Shown here: piece by piece, positions 14,656 through 24,200 of the stretch
How the letters are laid out: every line of letters starts with the position of its first letter
Position numbering within the stretch: the stretch's first letter is position 1
NCBI GenBank assembly: GCA_034436155.1
Contig: DAOTVP010000068.1
Span: 1 to 64,000 of the forward strand
Length of the DNA: 64,000 nucleotides
Origin: GCA-2794515 sp034436155
GTDB taxonomy: Bacteria > Chloroflexota > Anaerolineae > Aggregatilineales > Phototrophicaceae
Direction: 5' to 3'
The notes under the pieces: model-generated
Database searches by the model: none
What the model saw: the letters and a program-made list of their open reading frames with translations, nothing else
What the model was told of the DNA's origin: nothing
Position numbers and translations under genes: made by a program

Positions 14656-16152
14656 TTAATAACCCAATTTGGTCATATTGCCCAACGAAGCCTCGTCTGT
14701 TTCGCCCAATATCCAAAAGCGCATTGGCATTTTGGCGAGGACATACTCGGTCTGATGCACCATCGCCTCAACCCGATGCTGTTCGCCGATAATCATATAA
14801 TCGGCTTGGTGATACAATTCGGGCAGGTGGATATGCAAGACGCTCCCAACCGTCCATGCCAACTGCTGGGGATGAGTGGCGATGGCACTTTGGATATACC
14901 GCAGGCGCTCAACATTGCCCGATGGGTATGCGCCTGCCAAAACTTCGTACTGCGCGATCGATTGGATCTCCAACGGATTGGCGGGCGCGGGGATGCGTAT
15001 CTTCGTCCCGTAGCGCCCATATCGCGCTTGGCTTTGGCTATCTTTGGCGATGACCGCCAGCGCATTTTGGCGCACGTTGGATTTTCCGTTCAGCGTCAGG
15101 CTATTTAGGATGGTGGTGCGGTTGGTGTTGATGATGTTGATGAGCGCCTTGCCCCCCAATGGGATGATGCGAATCTGGGCTTCGCCTTGTGCGAAGCTGG
15201 CGATGGCGCTGATGCTCTCATCCGCGCCTACGTATTGACCACCCGCACGACGCAACCGCGCTTCGAGGGTGATGCTTTGGTTGGGTGCGAGCGTTAAGGG
15301 GCTATCCAACGCCCACAAAACTGCCTCGCCCTGCGTTTGGCGGGGCAGACATTCCACCCACGCCTCGTTGATGAGCCGCTCGCCATACCGATACATCACC
15401 GCTTGCGGGGCGTGTTCGTTATCCGATGTCACCATTGCCACAGGCGTGTACGGCGCATGAAGCCGATGCCGATTCCAAAATACCGCCCGCCCATCGCGCC
15501 GAAAGAAAAAATGACCGCGTTCCGCCACCACCAGATGATGAATTGCCGACCACAAATCATCGTATGCCACATCCCCAAACACCTGAAAGCGAAATTTGCC
15601 CGCATCGAATTCGGCAAAATCGGCGATGCTCCCTAAGCGCGTTGTCTCGCCTAAAAAACTCATGGCGACATCGCCCAACCGCCACACATCGGCAACGGCG
15701 GGCGGGAGTAGGGTGGTGGTGAAAATATCGGTCAACACTTGCTCGGCGGTCACATCGCTATACAAAGGCAAACGGGCGGGCAATTGTTCTAACAATGCCT
15801 TCCCGCCGACCGCGTTGAGCGTGACCGTTGTCTTGCCACTCGCTTCCCCCGATGCCACATACCCCACTTGGGGCGTACTCAGCCAGCCCGTCCAGAGGGG
15901 TAGGTCATCGTGGGTGATGCGGAGGCGCTTTTGTGGATGCAACACCCCATATAACGGCGAGGATGGATTTTCGGGCGCATATTTGCCATCGGTATTTTTC
16001 ACCACCAAAGTCGCCTGGGTCTCATCGGCGAGGCGGGCAAGGCTATTGCGTAAGCCGATGCGCCATTGGGCAGATACCACATCCGCCGTGATTTCATCCG
16101 CACCGCTAAATTGGTTGTCGTCATCCACATCTATCCAATATCGAAAGGTCAT
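14656..16152 (-). CDS. Phage tail hub/baseplate-like protein
   Basis: This is a 498-residue protein. ATG 16152 is chosen because the N-terminus MTFRYWIDVDDDNQFSGADE begins the domain and GAGAG lies upstream. The first 120 residues carry 'WRIGLRNSLARLADETQATLVVKNTDGKYAPEN' and 'PQKRLRITHDDLPLWTGWL', typical of the first barrel of gp44/Dit-Tal-like hub proteins ('...a.l.l.N.dg.f.p.n......g..v.i......lf.G.i'). The middle (220-260) has FRRDGRAVFWNRHRL. The C-terminus has AGAYPSGNVERLRY. Hub proteins join the tail tip to fibres. It is the first phage gene in the minus-strand order, with no tail gene upstream. Confidence 0.68.
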   Translation of the reverse strand: MTFRYWIDVDDDNQFSGADEITADVVSAQWRIGLRNSLARLADETQATLVVKNTDGKYAPENPSSPLYGVLHPQKRLRITHDDLPLWTGWLSTPQVGYVASGEASGKTTVTLNAVGGKALLEQLPARLPLYSDVTAEQVLTDIFTTTLLPPAVADVWRLGDVAMSFLGETTRLGSIADFAEFDAGKFRFQVFGDVAYDDLWSAIHHLVVAERGHFFFRRDGRAVFWNRHRLHAPYTPVAMVTSDNEHAPQAVMYRYGERLINEAWVECLPRQTQGEAVLWALDSPLTLAPNQSITLEARLRRAGGQYVGADESISAIASFAQGEAQIRIIPLGGKALINIINTNRTTILNSLTLNGKSNVRQNALAVIAKDSQSQARYGRYGTKIRIPAPANPLEIQSIAQYEVLAGAYPSGNVERLRYIQSAIATHPQQLAWTVGSVLHIHLPELYHQADYMIIGEQHRVEAMVHQTEYVLAKMPMRFWILGETDEASLGNMTKLGY

Positions 16153-16415
16153 GTCGGTCTCTCGCCTCCTGCGTACACGTATCATTATAGAACGCATGTC
16201 AATAGAACAGACCTTATTTTTGGTGATAATTATGTTCTTTTTGGGTAGATTGGGGATTTTTCTTAATCATTTCTTAAAGATTTGTGGCGGGTATACACTT
16301 GGCATGATGCCCCTAAACCGTGTCGCGTGTGTGGCGCTATGTTGGGGAACAAACGGCGCATATTACACGTCTGTAGTATCATAAGTAGAACGATTCTTGC
16401 ACAGGAGACATTCCC

Positions 16416-17471
16416 ATGCGTTACCTCGTCTTATTGATGATGCTACTCATCCCCATAGCGGGCGTATCGGCACATACCGAGACCCCGCCACCGCCCGACC
16501 CGTTCAAACTCATACACCAAATCAGCGCCTTCGGCGTGACGGTGTACTATCCCAACATCATGAGCGCCGTGATTGACGATGAAATCGTGTTTCATTTTGA
16601 AGATGATAGCACCGACACCTTCATCATCACGCCACCGCAAACGCTGGCGGACATTTGGGGCATCCGCCAATCCGATTTAGCGATGCTGACTGCCGATGTT
16701 TATGATGTGTTGACGCGCAATCACGCCGATACGGTGACATTCATCCAACAGACCCCCATCCGCATCCAAGATTACCGCGCCAATTATTTTGTCTTACAAC
16801 ATACAGGGGTGTATACCCTGATTGTCTATGTATTCGAGACCCCGCACGGCATTTTTAGCGCCCGCCTGCAAACGCACGAAGCCAATTACGCCTCTAAAAC
16901 AGACCTCATCCTGCGAATCCTCAAGGCGATGACGGTCTCATCGCCACCGACAGAGGACATTATCAGCCGAACCGCCCCTATCCCCGATGTGCGGATGGGT
17001 GAGCGCATCACCTCGATAGACCAAACCGTCACCTACCAAATGCCGTTTGGCTGGGTATTGGATAACACATCCGCCGAAGCCGACCTGATCGCCGATAGCC
17101 AAACCATGCTCGATTTGGTCAACGACGAGTTCAACATCCCCAAAACGGGCATCGCTATCGGCATCATCACCCCGCGTCTGATGGACGAATTGGGGTTCAC
17201 CGCCACCACGCCTCGCGCCATCATCCAAGAATTCCAAACGGCTTTTGTGGGTGATGAAAACCCTTCTCCCACTTGGTATTACGATAATTTGCCCTACGCG
17301 GTGTATATCGAACCCTTGGATGCGACGATGTTTGAATACGTCTATATGGTCGCCATGACCCCTCCCAGTAGCGATGCGGTGATGTTGCTGTTTGTGTTCA
17401 CGCAAGATTTTGACCGCGATGAACCGTATGTCATCGCGGTTATGAATAGCATTCAGCTCACGAATCGATGA
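16416..17471 (+). CDS. Secreted two-domain protein, PsbP/DcrB-like repeats
   Basis: The protein has 351 residues. Residues 1-19 form a signal peptide (MRYLVLLMMLLIPIAGVSA). The mature part has two similar halves of about 150 residues: each begins with 'v.y.P.......' (FGVTVYYPNIM and VTYQMPFGWVLD), runs through a strand-helix-strand, and ends with an aromatic-rich strand before 'L.I..S'. This resembles small PsbP/DUF1795-like folds, but the match is weak. A paralogue lies at 41561 with the same layout and C-terminal 'AVMNSIQL'/'AIINTIEY'. CAGGAGA lies just before the ATG. No partner gene follows; the next sequence is repeats. A role in cell-surface binding is only a guess. Confidence 0.6.
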   Translation: MRYLVLLMMLLIPIAGVSAHTETPPPPDPFKLIHQISAFGVTVYYPNIMSAVIDDEIVFHFEDDSTDTFIITPPQTLADIWGIRQSDLAMLTADVYDVLTRNHADTVTFIQQTPIRIQDYRANYFVLQHTGVYTLIVYVFETPHGIFSARLQTHEANYASKTDLILRILKAMTVSSPPTEDIISRTAPIPDVRMGERITSIDQTVTYQMPFGWVLDNTSAEADLIADSQTMLDLVNDEFNIPKTGIAIGIITPRLMDELGFTATTPRAIIQEFQTAFVGDENPSPTWYYDNLPYAVYIEPLDATMFEYVYMVAMTPPSSDAVMLLFVFTQDFDRDEPYVIAVMNSIQLTNR

Positions 17472-17659
17472 TGCTCGCCCGCCACGCGAGGGGTTTTGAA
17501 CGGACGGCGCGTTTCGGCGAGAGGCTCAAAGCCTCTGGCTATTGGCGTTTTAGAAGCCCACTAAAGGGGCTTGTTTTTGCCTGATGTTGAGGATGAATCC
17601 TGTGGATAGGGGTAATGGTTTTCAGCTAACCAGAGGCTCAAAGCCTCTGGCTAGTCGCA
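17472..17659. repeat. Two CAA-loop hairpins with shared flanks
   Basis: GAGGCT-CAA-AGCCTC (17521-17535) is followed by AAGCCCACTAAAGGGGCTT, then CCAGAGGCT-CAA-AGCCTCTGG (17630-17650). They are tandem relatives of the elements at 10841 and 25411. No gene is supported here. Confidence 0.7.
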
Positions 17660-18209
17660 TGTTGGAAGCCCACTAAAGGGGCTATTGTTGAACTGATTTT
17701 GAGGGTGAATGCCATTTGGATAGTGGTTTTCGTCAGCGCCTATAGCCCCGCTTATTGTTGCCAGATGTTGACGAGCATGTCTATATTTTCAGGTCGGATT
17801 TGAGCGCCTTTAGTGCGCTTGGTGCGACTAGCGAGAGGCTTTGAGCCTCTCGCGGGGGGTCGGGTCGCCGTGTGCTGTTTCAGTACCCTCAAGCGGGTCG
17901 ATGATTAGGAAAATCGCTCATAATTTTGACGCGAAAAAGGTCGTTTATGTCCTCACACATCAAAATAATCGCTTAAAAGGCATTATAACACAACTGGGTT
18001 TTGGCGTGCAAGCCCCAAAATCGGCTGAAAATGGGCAGGAGATGACCAAAATGCGAAACTCGATGACCGTCAAAAAAGTGGGGGGAGTTTCGGCATACTT
18101 TGATGTGATAACACGCTTACAAATATCCCAAATTTGGGATAAAAAGCGTTTACTAATACAAAAGTGGCGATTTGTAAAGATTTGTCAAGACGAGTTTCGC
18201 ATTGGCACA
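17660..18209. repeat. Long dispersed direct repeat, copy 1 (~550 bp)
   Basis: This segment matches 37217-37775 along its length by eye, with scattered substitutions and small indels. It includes GCGAGAGGCT-TTG-AGCCTCTCGC (17831-17853) and a perfect 18-bp palindrome TATCCCAAATTTGGGATA (18124-18141). It ends just before the 3' end of the Ser/Thr kinase gene. An open frame across it (17841-18362) is frameshifted in copy 2, so coding is unlikely. Gap 17472-18249 holds no other gene. Confidence 0.85.
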
Positions 18210-18249
18210 TTGGGCGGGCAAAAAACGCGCCCGCCTTCACAACCCTGCG

Positions 18250-20556
18250 CTATGGCACGAGCGTCAATATCCCGTCTGTCTCTTGGACAGCCCAGCCCGT
18301 CTGACTGCCCACCAGCAGATGCCACCACGTATACCCACCCGCTTCGGTCGGTCCGCCGATGATTTGCGCCCGCGTCCCAGTCGGTAACATTTGGATGAGC
18401 CGACTGGTGACCGAGGTGTTTTCGCGCAAGGGCAAGCCCTCATCGTTGCTATACACCGTCACCATCGCGCCGATTTGAAAGCGACTAAAATCCACCGCCT
18501 CGAACCACACATCGCCCGCCGCGCTCTCTGCCGTCCAACCGCGAATGCCGTTCCAATCGACTCGCCACCAGATGATGCCGTTATCGCACACGGGTCCTTC
18601 GATGAGCGTCATGATGCCCCCCAAGTCGATCAACCCGATTTGTGCGCCGCTCACACTTGGCGCTTGCCGAATCCGATTCCTGCCCCCTGTGGTGGTCAGG
18701 CGGGCGCGGTCGCCAACGGCAAAATACGATGATGCCGTCCCCGCACAAACAAAGGCGATGCGCGTGGCGGTGGGAGTCACCCATGCGGTGGCATACGCTT
18801 GGAGCGTGCGCGTGGCGGTCGGTGGCAACGAGAGCGCCGTTTGCGTGCGGGCAAAGGCGGTTTGTGTGGCGAAGAATTGCTGGGCGATTTCGCTGGCACG
18901 CGCATCTACGGTATGGGTCGGCGTGGGGCTTGGCGGTGGCGTGTGCGTTGCGGTATGCGTTGCCGTTGGTGTGGATGTGGCGCTCGGCGTGGATGTGGCG
19001 CTCGCCGTGGGCGTGCTGGTCGGCGTATTGCTCGGTGTGGATGTGCTGGTCGGTGTATCGCTCGGCGTGGATGTGGCGGTCGCCGTGGGCGCGAGCGCCG
19101 TCTCGGTGGCGCTTCGGGCGATGCGGGTCGCTTCGATGCGTTGTGCCAACGCCAATTGTACCGCTTCGGCTTCGGCGGTCAATGTGTTGATCTCGTCTAA
19201 GGTGGATTGCGCCTGTGCGTTGAGCGTGGCGGCGCGTTCTGTGGTGGATAAGGTCGGCGTGAAGGTGCTGGTCGATGTGGCGGTGAGGGTCGCCGTTGCT
19301 GTGTTGGATGCGGTGGCGGTGACATCGGGCGTATCCGATACGATCAGCACCACGCCACCCCGCGCCGTGGCGCTCGCCACGGGCGTATCGGCAGTCGTGT
19401 TGTTATTCCCCGCCAGCGCCAAAACCGCCCCAACGCCGATCATCGCCAATATCACCATGCCAATCATCCACACCAACGCGGCATTTTTTTTCTGGACGCG
19501 GGTCGGCGGGTAAGGCGTGCCATACGGTTGCGGGGTCTGATACGGTGGTGGCGGTGCGCCATACGGTTGTGGGGTGGGGTGGGGCGTGTTGCCATACGGG
19601 GTCGGCAGATTGCCACCCGCGAATGGCGTTTTGGCGATGTTAGACGGGGTTGGGGTGGGCGCTTTGGGCAGGCTGAAGGTGAAGAAATTGGTCGTTGCAC
19701 CGCCCGCAACCCCCTGAATCGCCCCATGAAACGCGCTCGAAAACGCCATACAATTCTCGTAACGGTCTTTTGCCTCTTTTGCCAGGGCGCGATTGATGAC
19801 CGCCGATATGCTCGATGGCACAACCGCCCGAATCATGCTCATATCGGGCGGCATTTCGTTCAGATGTTTGTGCATCAGCGCGAAGGGCGTATCGGCTTTG
19901 AACGGCATTTGCCCCGTCAACACGGCGTACATCATCACCGCCAACGCATATTGGTCAGAGGCGGGCGATACAGGCTCGCCACGCCATTGTTCGGGGGGCA
20001 TGAACGAGGGCGTGCCGATGCTCGCGCCCGTATGCGTCAGCGAGGTCGTCTCGCTCATCAATTTGGCGATGCCAAAATCCACCACATACGCCCGTCCTTG
20101 ATGGTCGAACATCACATTCCCCAGTTTGATGTCGCGGTGAATCACGCCCAAGCTATGGGCGTAATCTAACGCGCTGGCGAGTTGTCTGAGCAAGTCATCG
20201 GCTTCTTCCAGCGATGGCAACGGGCGATTTTCGGCAATCAGGCGGTTGATGCGTTCTTGCAACGAGCCACCCGTCAGGTAGCGCATGACGATGTAGGTAT
20301 ACATCCCCTGTTGACCGTAATCGTACACGGGGACGATATGCGGATGTTCGAGCTTGGCGGCGGTTTGCGCCTCGCGGTTGAATCGCTCCAAAAACCCGAC
20401 TTCCTGCGCCATTTGGGGTAACATCACCTTCACCGCGACCGTGCGGTTGAGGGCGCTTTGCGTGGCGCGATACACACTGCCCATACCACCCGCGCCGAGT
20501 AGCTCATCTATTCTGTATTGTCCCAAATGTTGCCCAATTAATGCGTCCGTCGTCAT
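18250..20556 (-). CDS. Membrane Ser/Thr protein kinase with SH3-like extracellular domains
   Basis: The 768-residue kinase starts at ATG 20556 (GAGGAAGAACGC upstream). Kinase domain residues about 12-275: glycine loop GAGGMGSVYR, K43, catalytic HRDIKLGN (D142), DFG (160-162), and SIGTPSFMPPEQW in place of GTP..APE. A Pro-rich stretch follows (about 290-360), with one TM helix (about 368-390). Then a long Thr/Ser/Pro-rich spacer with TATSTSTFTPT-like repeats. Two SH3-like domains end the protein (about 615-765; 'GDRARL...iR.aPs..g..ig' and 'WW.V...G..GWta'). This is the usual PknB-type design in Chloroflexota: cytosolic kinase and outward ligand-sensing domains. Copy 1 of a long repeat lies just past its 3' end. 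Confidence 0.92.
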   Translation of the reverse strand: MTTDALIGQHLGQYRIDELLGAGGMGSVYRATQSALNRTVAVKVMLPQMAQEVGFLERFNREAQTAAKLEHPHIVPVYDYGQQGMYTYIVMRYLTGGSLQERINRLIAENRPLPSLEEADDLLRQLASALDYAHSLGVIHRDIKLGNVMFDHQGRAYVVDFGIAKLMSETTSLTHTGASIGTPSFMPPEQWRGEPVSPASDQYALAVMMYAVLTGQMPFKADTPFALMHKHLNEMPPDMSMIRAVVPSSISAVINRALAKEAKDRYENCMAFSSAFHGAIQGVAGGATTNFFTFSLPKAPTPTPSNIAKTPFAGGNLPTPYGNTPHPTPQPYGAPPPPYQTPQPYGTPYPPTRVQKKNAALVWMIGMVILAMIGVGAVLALAGNNNTTADTPVASATARGGVVLIVSDTPDVTATASNTATATLTATSTSTFTPTLSTTERAATLNAQAQSTLDEINTLTAEAEAVQLALAQRIEATRIARSATETALAPTATATSTPSDTPTSTSTPSNTPTSTPTASATSTPSATSTPTATHTATHTPPPSPTPTHTVDARASEIAQQFFATQTAFARTQTALSLPPTATRTLQAYATAWVTPTATRIAFVCAGTASSYFAVGDRARLTTTGGRNRIRQAPSVSGAQIGLIDLGGIMTLIEGPVCDNGIIWWRVDWNGIRGWTAESAAGDVWFEAVDFSRFQIGAMVTVYSNDEGLPLRENTSVTSRLIQMLPTGTRAQIIGGPTEAGGYTWWHLLVGSQTGWAVQETDGILTLVP

Positions 20557-20593
20557 GCGTTCTTCCTCAATAATGTGTTGATTGTTATTTGCC

Positions 20594-20617
20594 AGACGCG
20601 CAAACGTGCGTCTGTAC
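20594..20617. repeat. Diverged hairpin of the GACGCGC type
   Basis: AGACGCGC-AAAC-GTGCGTCT followed by GTACA, with one G-T pair. It resembles the elements at 12431 and 13047, including the GTACA tail. It lies in the leader region of the kinase gene on the minus strand. Confidence 0.55.
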
Positions 20618-20679
20618 AACCCTATTTTGTCTTTATTGTAGCACGGATTGCCATTTTGCGCCCCAATATGCCCCATCTA

Positions 20680-21042
20680 TCATGGCAGGCGCACGCCCAT
20701 CTCGGTGAAAAAGGCGCGGTCTTCGGCGCTTAATATATTGCCCAATCGCTTGGTGGTGGCTAAATCGGCTTCAGCTTCGGCGATTTGCCCGAGGTAGGCA
20801 TAATGTTTTGCCCGTTCCACATACCTATACGGAATCGCACCCAGTTCCCACAAAACGATGATGAGACGCACATAAACGGGGTGATTATGCGATAAAATCG
20901 CCACCACATCGCCGTTTGCGATGCCCCACTGGCGCAATTGCGCCCTGTCGTGGCTGATAGCCTCACATAATTGGGCATAGGTATACGTCCCCTGCGGGGT
21001 GATGAGGGCGGGTTTATGTGGCGTGGCGCGGGTTAGATGGGG
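20680..21042 (-). pseudogene. Truncated AMP-binding (acyl-CoA synthetase-like) remnant
   Basis: The frame from just after a TAG at about 21043 reads ATPHKPALITPQGTYTYAQL, then AISHDRAQLRQWGIANGDVV and AILSHNHPVYVRLIIVLWELGAIP. These are the first about 75 residues of an ANL-superfamily ligase ('...kpAli......Tyael......A..L...Gi..GD.Vai...N.p.....l.al..GAv.'). There is no start codon in this frame. After GAIP the sequence switches to an unrelated TPR-like helical tail (ERAKHYAYLGQIAEAEADL...) and stops. The ATP/AMP motif and the adenylation core are absent. It is a chimeric leftover between the kinase and the TIR-TPR gene. Confidence 0.7.
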
Positions 21043-21127
21043 CTAGGTTTCCTAGATAATTCTGATGATATAGATTATAACCGAATAACCGCCTCAATTT
21101 CTAGCAAGGTTCTCTTGGTGCAATTGG

Positions 21128-21156
21128 TTGCGTCAGATTCCAAACCGTGTCATAAT
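21128..21156 (+). promoter_or_regulatory. Candidate sigma-70 promoter for the 1400-residue TIR-TPR gene
   Basis: TTGCGT (21128-21133) and CATAAT (21151-21156) are separated by 17 nt, 44 nt before the ATG. No strong Shine-Dalgarno is seen before ATG 21201 (GGACAG at about 21190 only). Confidence 0.45.
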
Positions 21157-21200
21157 TAAGATGTGAAAAAGTTGTTCATGAACAGTTTGGACAGACCCCT

Positions 21201-24200
21201 ATGCAAATCGAAAAAACGGTATTTATTAGTTATCGGCGTACCAATGCCATGCACGCCCGTGCGGTGTATCAGGCGCTGAAATCGCACGGGTACGATTGTT
21301 TTTTAGATTTTCAGAATATCGATGCGGGCGCATTTGAGCAAATCATCATCAGCCAAATTAAGGCGCGGGCGCATTTCGTCCTCATCCTGACCCCATCGGC
21401 ATTAGAACGATGCAACGAACCGGGCGATTGGTTACGGCGCGAAATCGAGACGGCGATGGATTATAAGCGCAACATCGTCCCGTTGATGATGGACGGATTC
21501 GATTATAAAAGCCCCGTCATCCGCCAAGCCCTGACGGGCAAATTGGAAATATTGAGCAGTTTTAACGCCCTGACAGTGCATACCGATTATTTCGATGAAG
21601 CCATGTCGCGCCTCGTCAACCGCTTTTTGAACAAACCCGTAGATGCGATTTTGTATCCCATCTTGCCCGAACACCAAGCATTCATCACTGAAAATATCAT
21701 CGCCGCCGATAATGTCACCAAAGTCACGCCCGATGAATTGCGTGCCGCCGAATGGTTTGAATCGGGCTTTAGCAAATACGACAAGGGCGATTTTATCGGC
21801 GCGATCGAAGATTACACCCGCAGTATTCAGCTCAATCCCAAGCAACATCTGGCATTTTATAACCGCGCCTTAGCCAAAACGCGCTTGGGCAACAAACCCG
21901 CCGCCCTGATGGATTACACCCAAGCCGTCCTGATTCAGCCCGATTACGTCAACGCCTATTATCAGCGTGGCGTGGTGCGCGGGGAATTGGGCGATATTGA
22001 CGGCGAAATTGAAGATTACACCACCGCCATCCGTTACGACCCGCAATACTATCAGGCGTTCAACAACCGCGCCGCGGCTTATTTAGATAAAAAGATGTAC
22101 GACAACGCGGTGGATGATGCCAACCACGCCCTGCTCATCAAGCCCGATTACGCCGATGCCTTTTACAATCGGGGCTTGGCGCTGGGGTATAAGGGCGATA
22201 AAGATGCCGAATTGAACGATTACACCGCCGCCATCAACGCCAACCCCACCTACGACAAAGCCTATTACAACCGCGCCCTGATCTATGTTCAGCGCGATGA
22301 GTTGCAAAAAGCCTTCGATGATTACACCGCCATCATCCGCCTGCACGACCGAAGCGGGGGCAACGAACAAACCGCCACCGCATCGCTCAGCCCGACCATC
22401 CTCGCCTCTGCCTATCGCAATCGCGGGATTATTTATGAACGCTGGAATAACCTCGAGGGGGCAATCAGCGACTTTGAAAAACACCTCGCGCTCAACCCGA
22501 CCGATGCCGATCAGGTGTTGGCGCATATCGCCAATTTACGCAACCGTCAGGCGATCACGGGCAACAACACGCCCATCAGCACCGAGCCGACTTCTGCCAG
22601 CGCGTATTTCGACCGCGCCTTCCGCAAATTTGAAGAAGGCGACTTTTTGGGCGCGATTGACGATTACACCCAGGTCATCCAACTCGACCCGACCGACCAC
22701 GTTGCGTGGTATAATCGCGGGCTTGCCCGTTGGAATGTGCGCCAAAATGATGAGGCGATCGCCGATTATACCCAAGCCGTCAAACTCAAACCCGATTACG
22801 CCCGCGCCTTTTATAATCGCGCCATTGTGCGCGGGGCAAAAGGCGATTTTCAGGGCGAAATCGATGATTACACCGAAGCGATTCGCCTCGATCCCAAATA
22901 TCATCAAGCCTATAACAACCGCGCCGCCACGTTTATCGACCTCAAGCAATTCGACCTCGCCATTATGGATGCCAATCAAGCCATTTGGATCAAAGAGGAT
23001 TACACCGATGCCTATTACAATCGCGGTTTGGCGAAGAAAAATATGGGCGATGTGGCGGGCGCATTAGCCGATTATAACAAGGCGCTAGAGATTAACCCCG
23101 AATACAACAAAGCCTATCGCAGTCGGGGCATTATCTACGAAGAACGGGGCGATTTGCTCCTCGCCAAAGCCGATTATGAGCGGTATATCGCGCTGGGTGG
23201 CATCGAACCCGATAAAATTCGCGGGTGGATCGCCGAAATTGATGCCAAACTCGCCGCGGGCGCATCGGGAGTCGGCGATCCCAATCAGATGACCGCCGCC
23301 CAACTGTTTAAGCGGGCGTTTGAAAAACACGAACAGGGCGATTATCACGGCTCGATTGAAGATTATTCCGCCGTCCTCGACATCACGCCCGATGATCATA
23401 TCGTGTGGTATAACCGCGGGTTGGGGTACTATCGGGTCGATGAAAACGAGAAAGCCGAAGCCGATTATACGCGGTGCATCGAACTCAACCCGAATTACAT
23501 CAACGCCTATTATAATCGCGGGTTGGCACGCAAACGGCTAGGCAACAGCGCGGGCGCGTTGGAAGATTACAACGAGACCATCCGCCGCGACCCGAATTAT
23601 GTCAATGTGTATCGGGCGCGGGGCATCGTCTACGAAGATAATGGCGACTTTGACAAGGCGAAAGCCGATTATCAAAAATATGTCGATCTCGGTGGCGCAG
23701 AAGCCGATAAAATTAAGGGCTGGATCCGCGAGGTCGAAGATAAAATGGCGCGTATCGCCACCGGGCAATTGCCGATCACGCCTGTGGGGGGCATGACCGC
23801 CAAAGAGTATTTCGACCGCGCCTATCAAAAACACGATGACGGCGATTACGAAGGCTCGGTTGCCGATTACACCGAGGCGCTCAAACTCAATCCATCCGAC
23901 CATCTGGCGTGGTATAATCGCGGCTTGGGATATTATAACCTCAAGCGCAACGCCGAAGCGATTGCCGATTACAGCGAGTGCCTCCGCATCAATCCCGAAT
24001 ATGTCAATGCTTATTATAATCGCGGGCTGGCACGCAACCGCAACGGCGATAAAACGGGCGCTCTGTTGGATTATAACGAGACCATCCGCCGTAAAGCCGA
24101 TTACGTCAATGCCTATCGGGCGCGGGGCATCATCTACGAAGAAATGGGCGATTACGACCGTGCGATTGCCGATTACGAAAAATATATCGAACTCGGTGGC

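Noticed and set aside
17841..18362. Open frame in the long repeat
   Set aside because: The second copy of the repeat (from 37407) is frameshifted in the middle; both also begin in hairpin sequence. It is not counted as a gene.
18545..19513. Plus-strand frame opposite the Ser/Thr kinase linker
   Set aside because: It is a Val/Ala/Gly-rich shadow of the Thr/Ser/Pro repeats on the minus strand.
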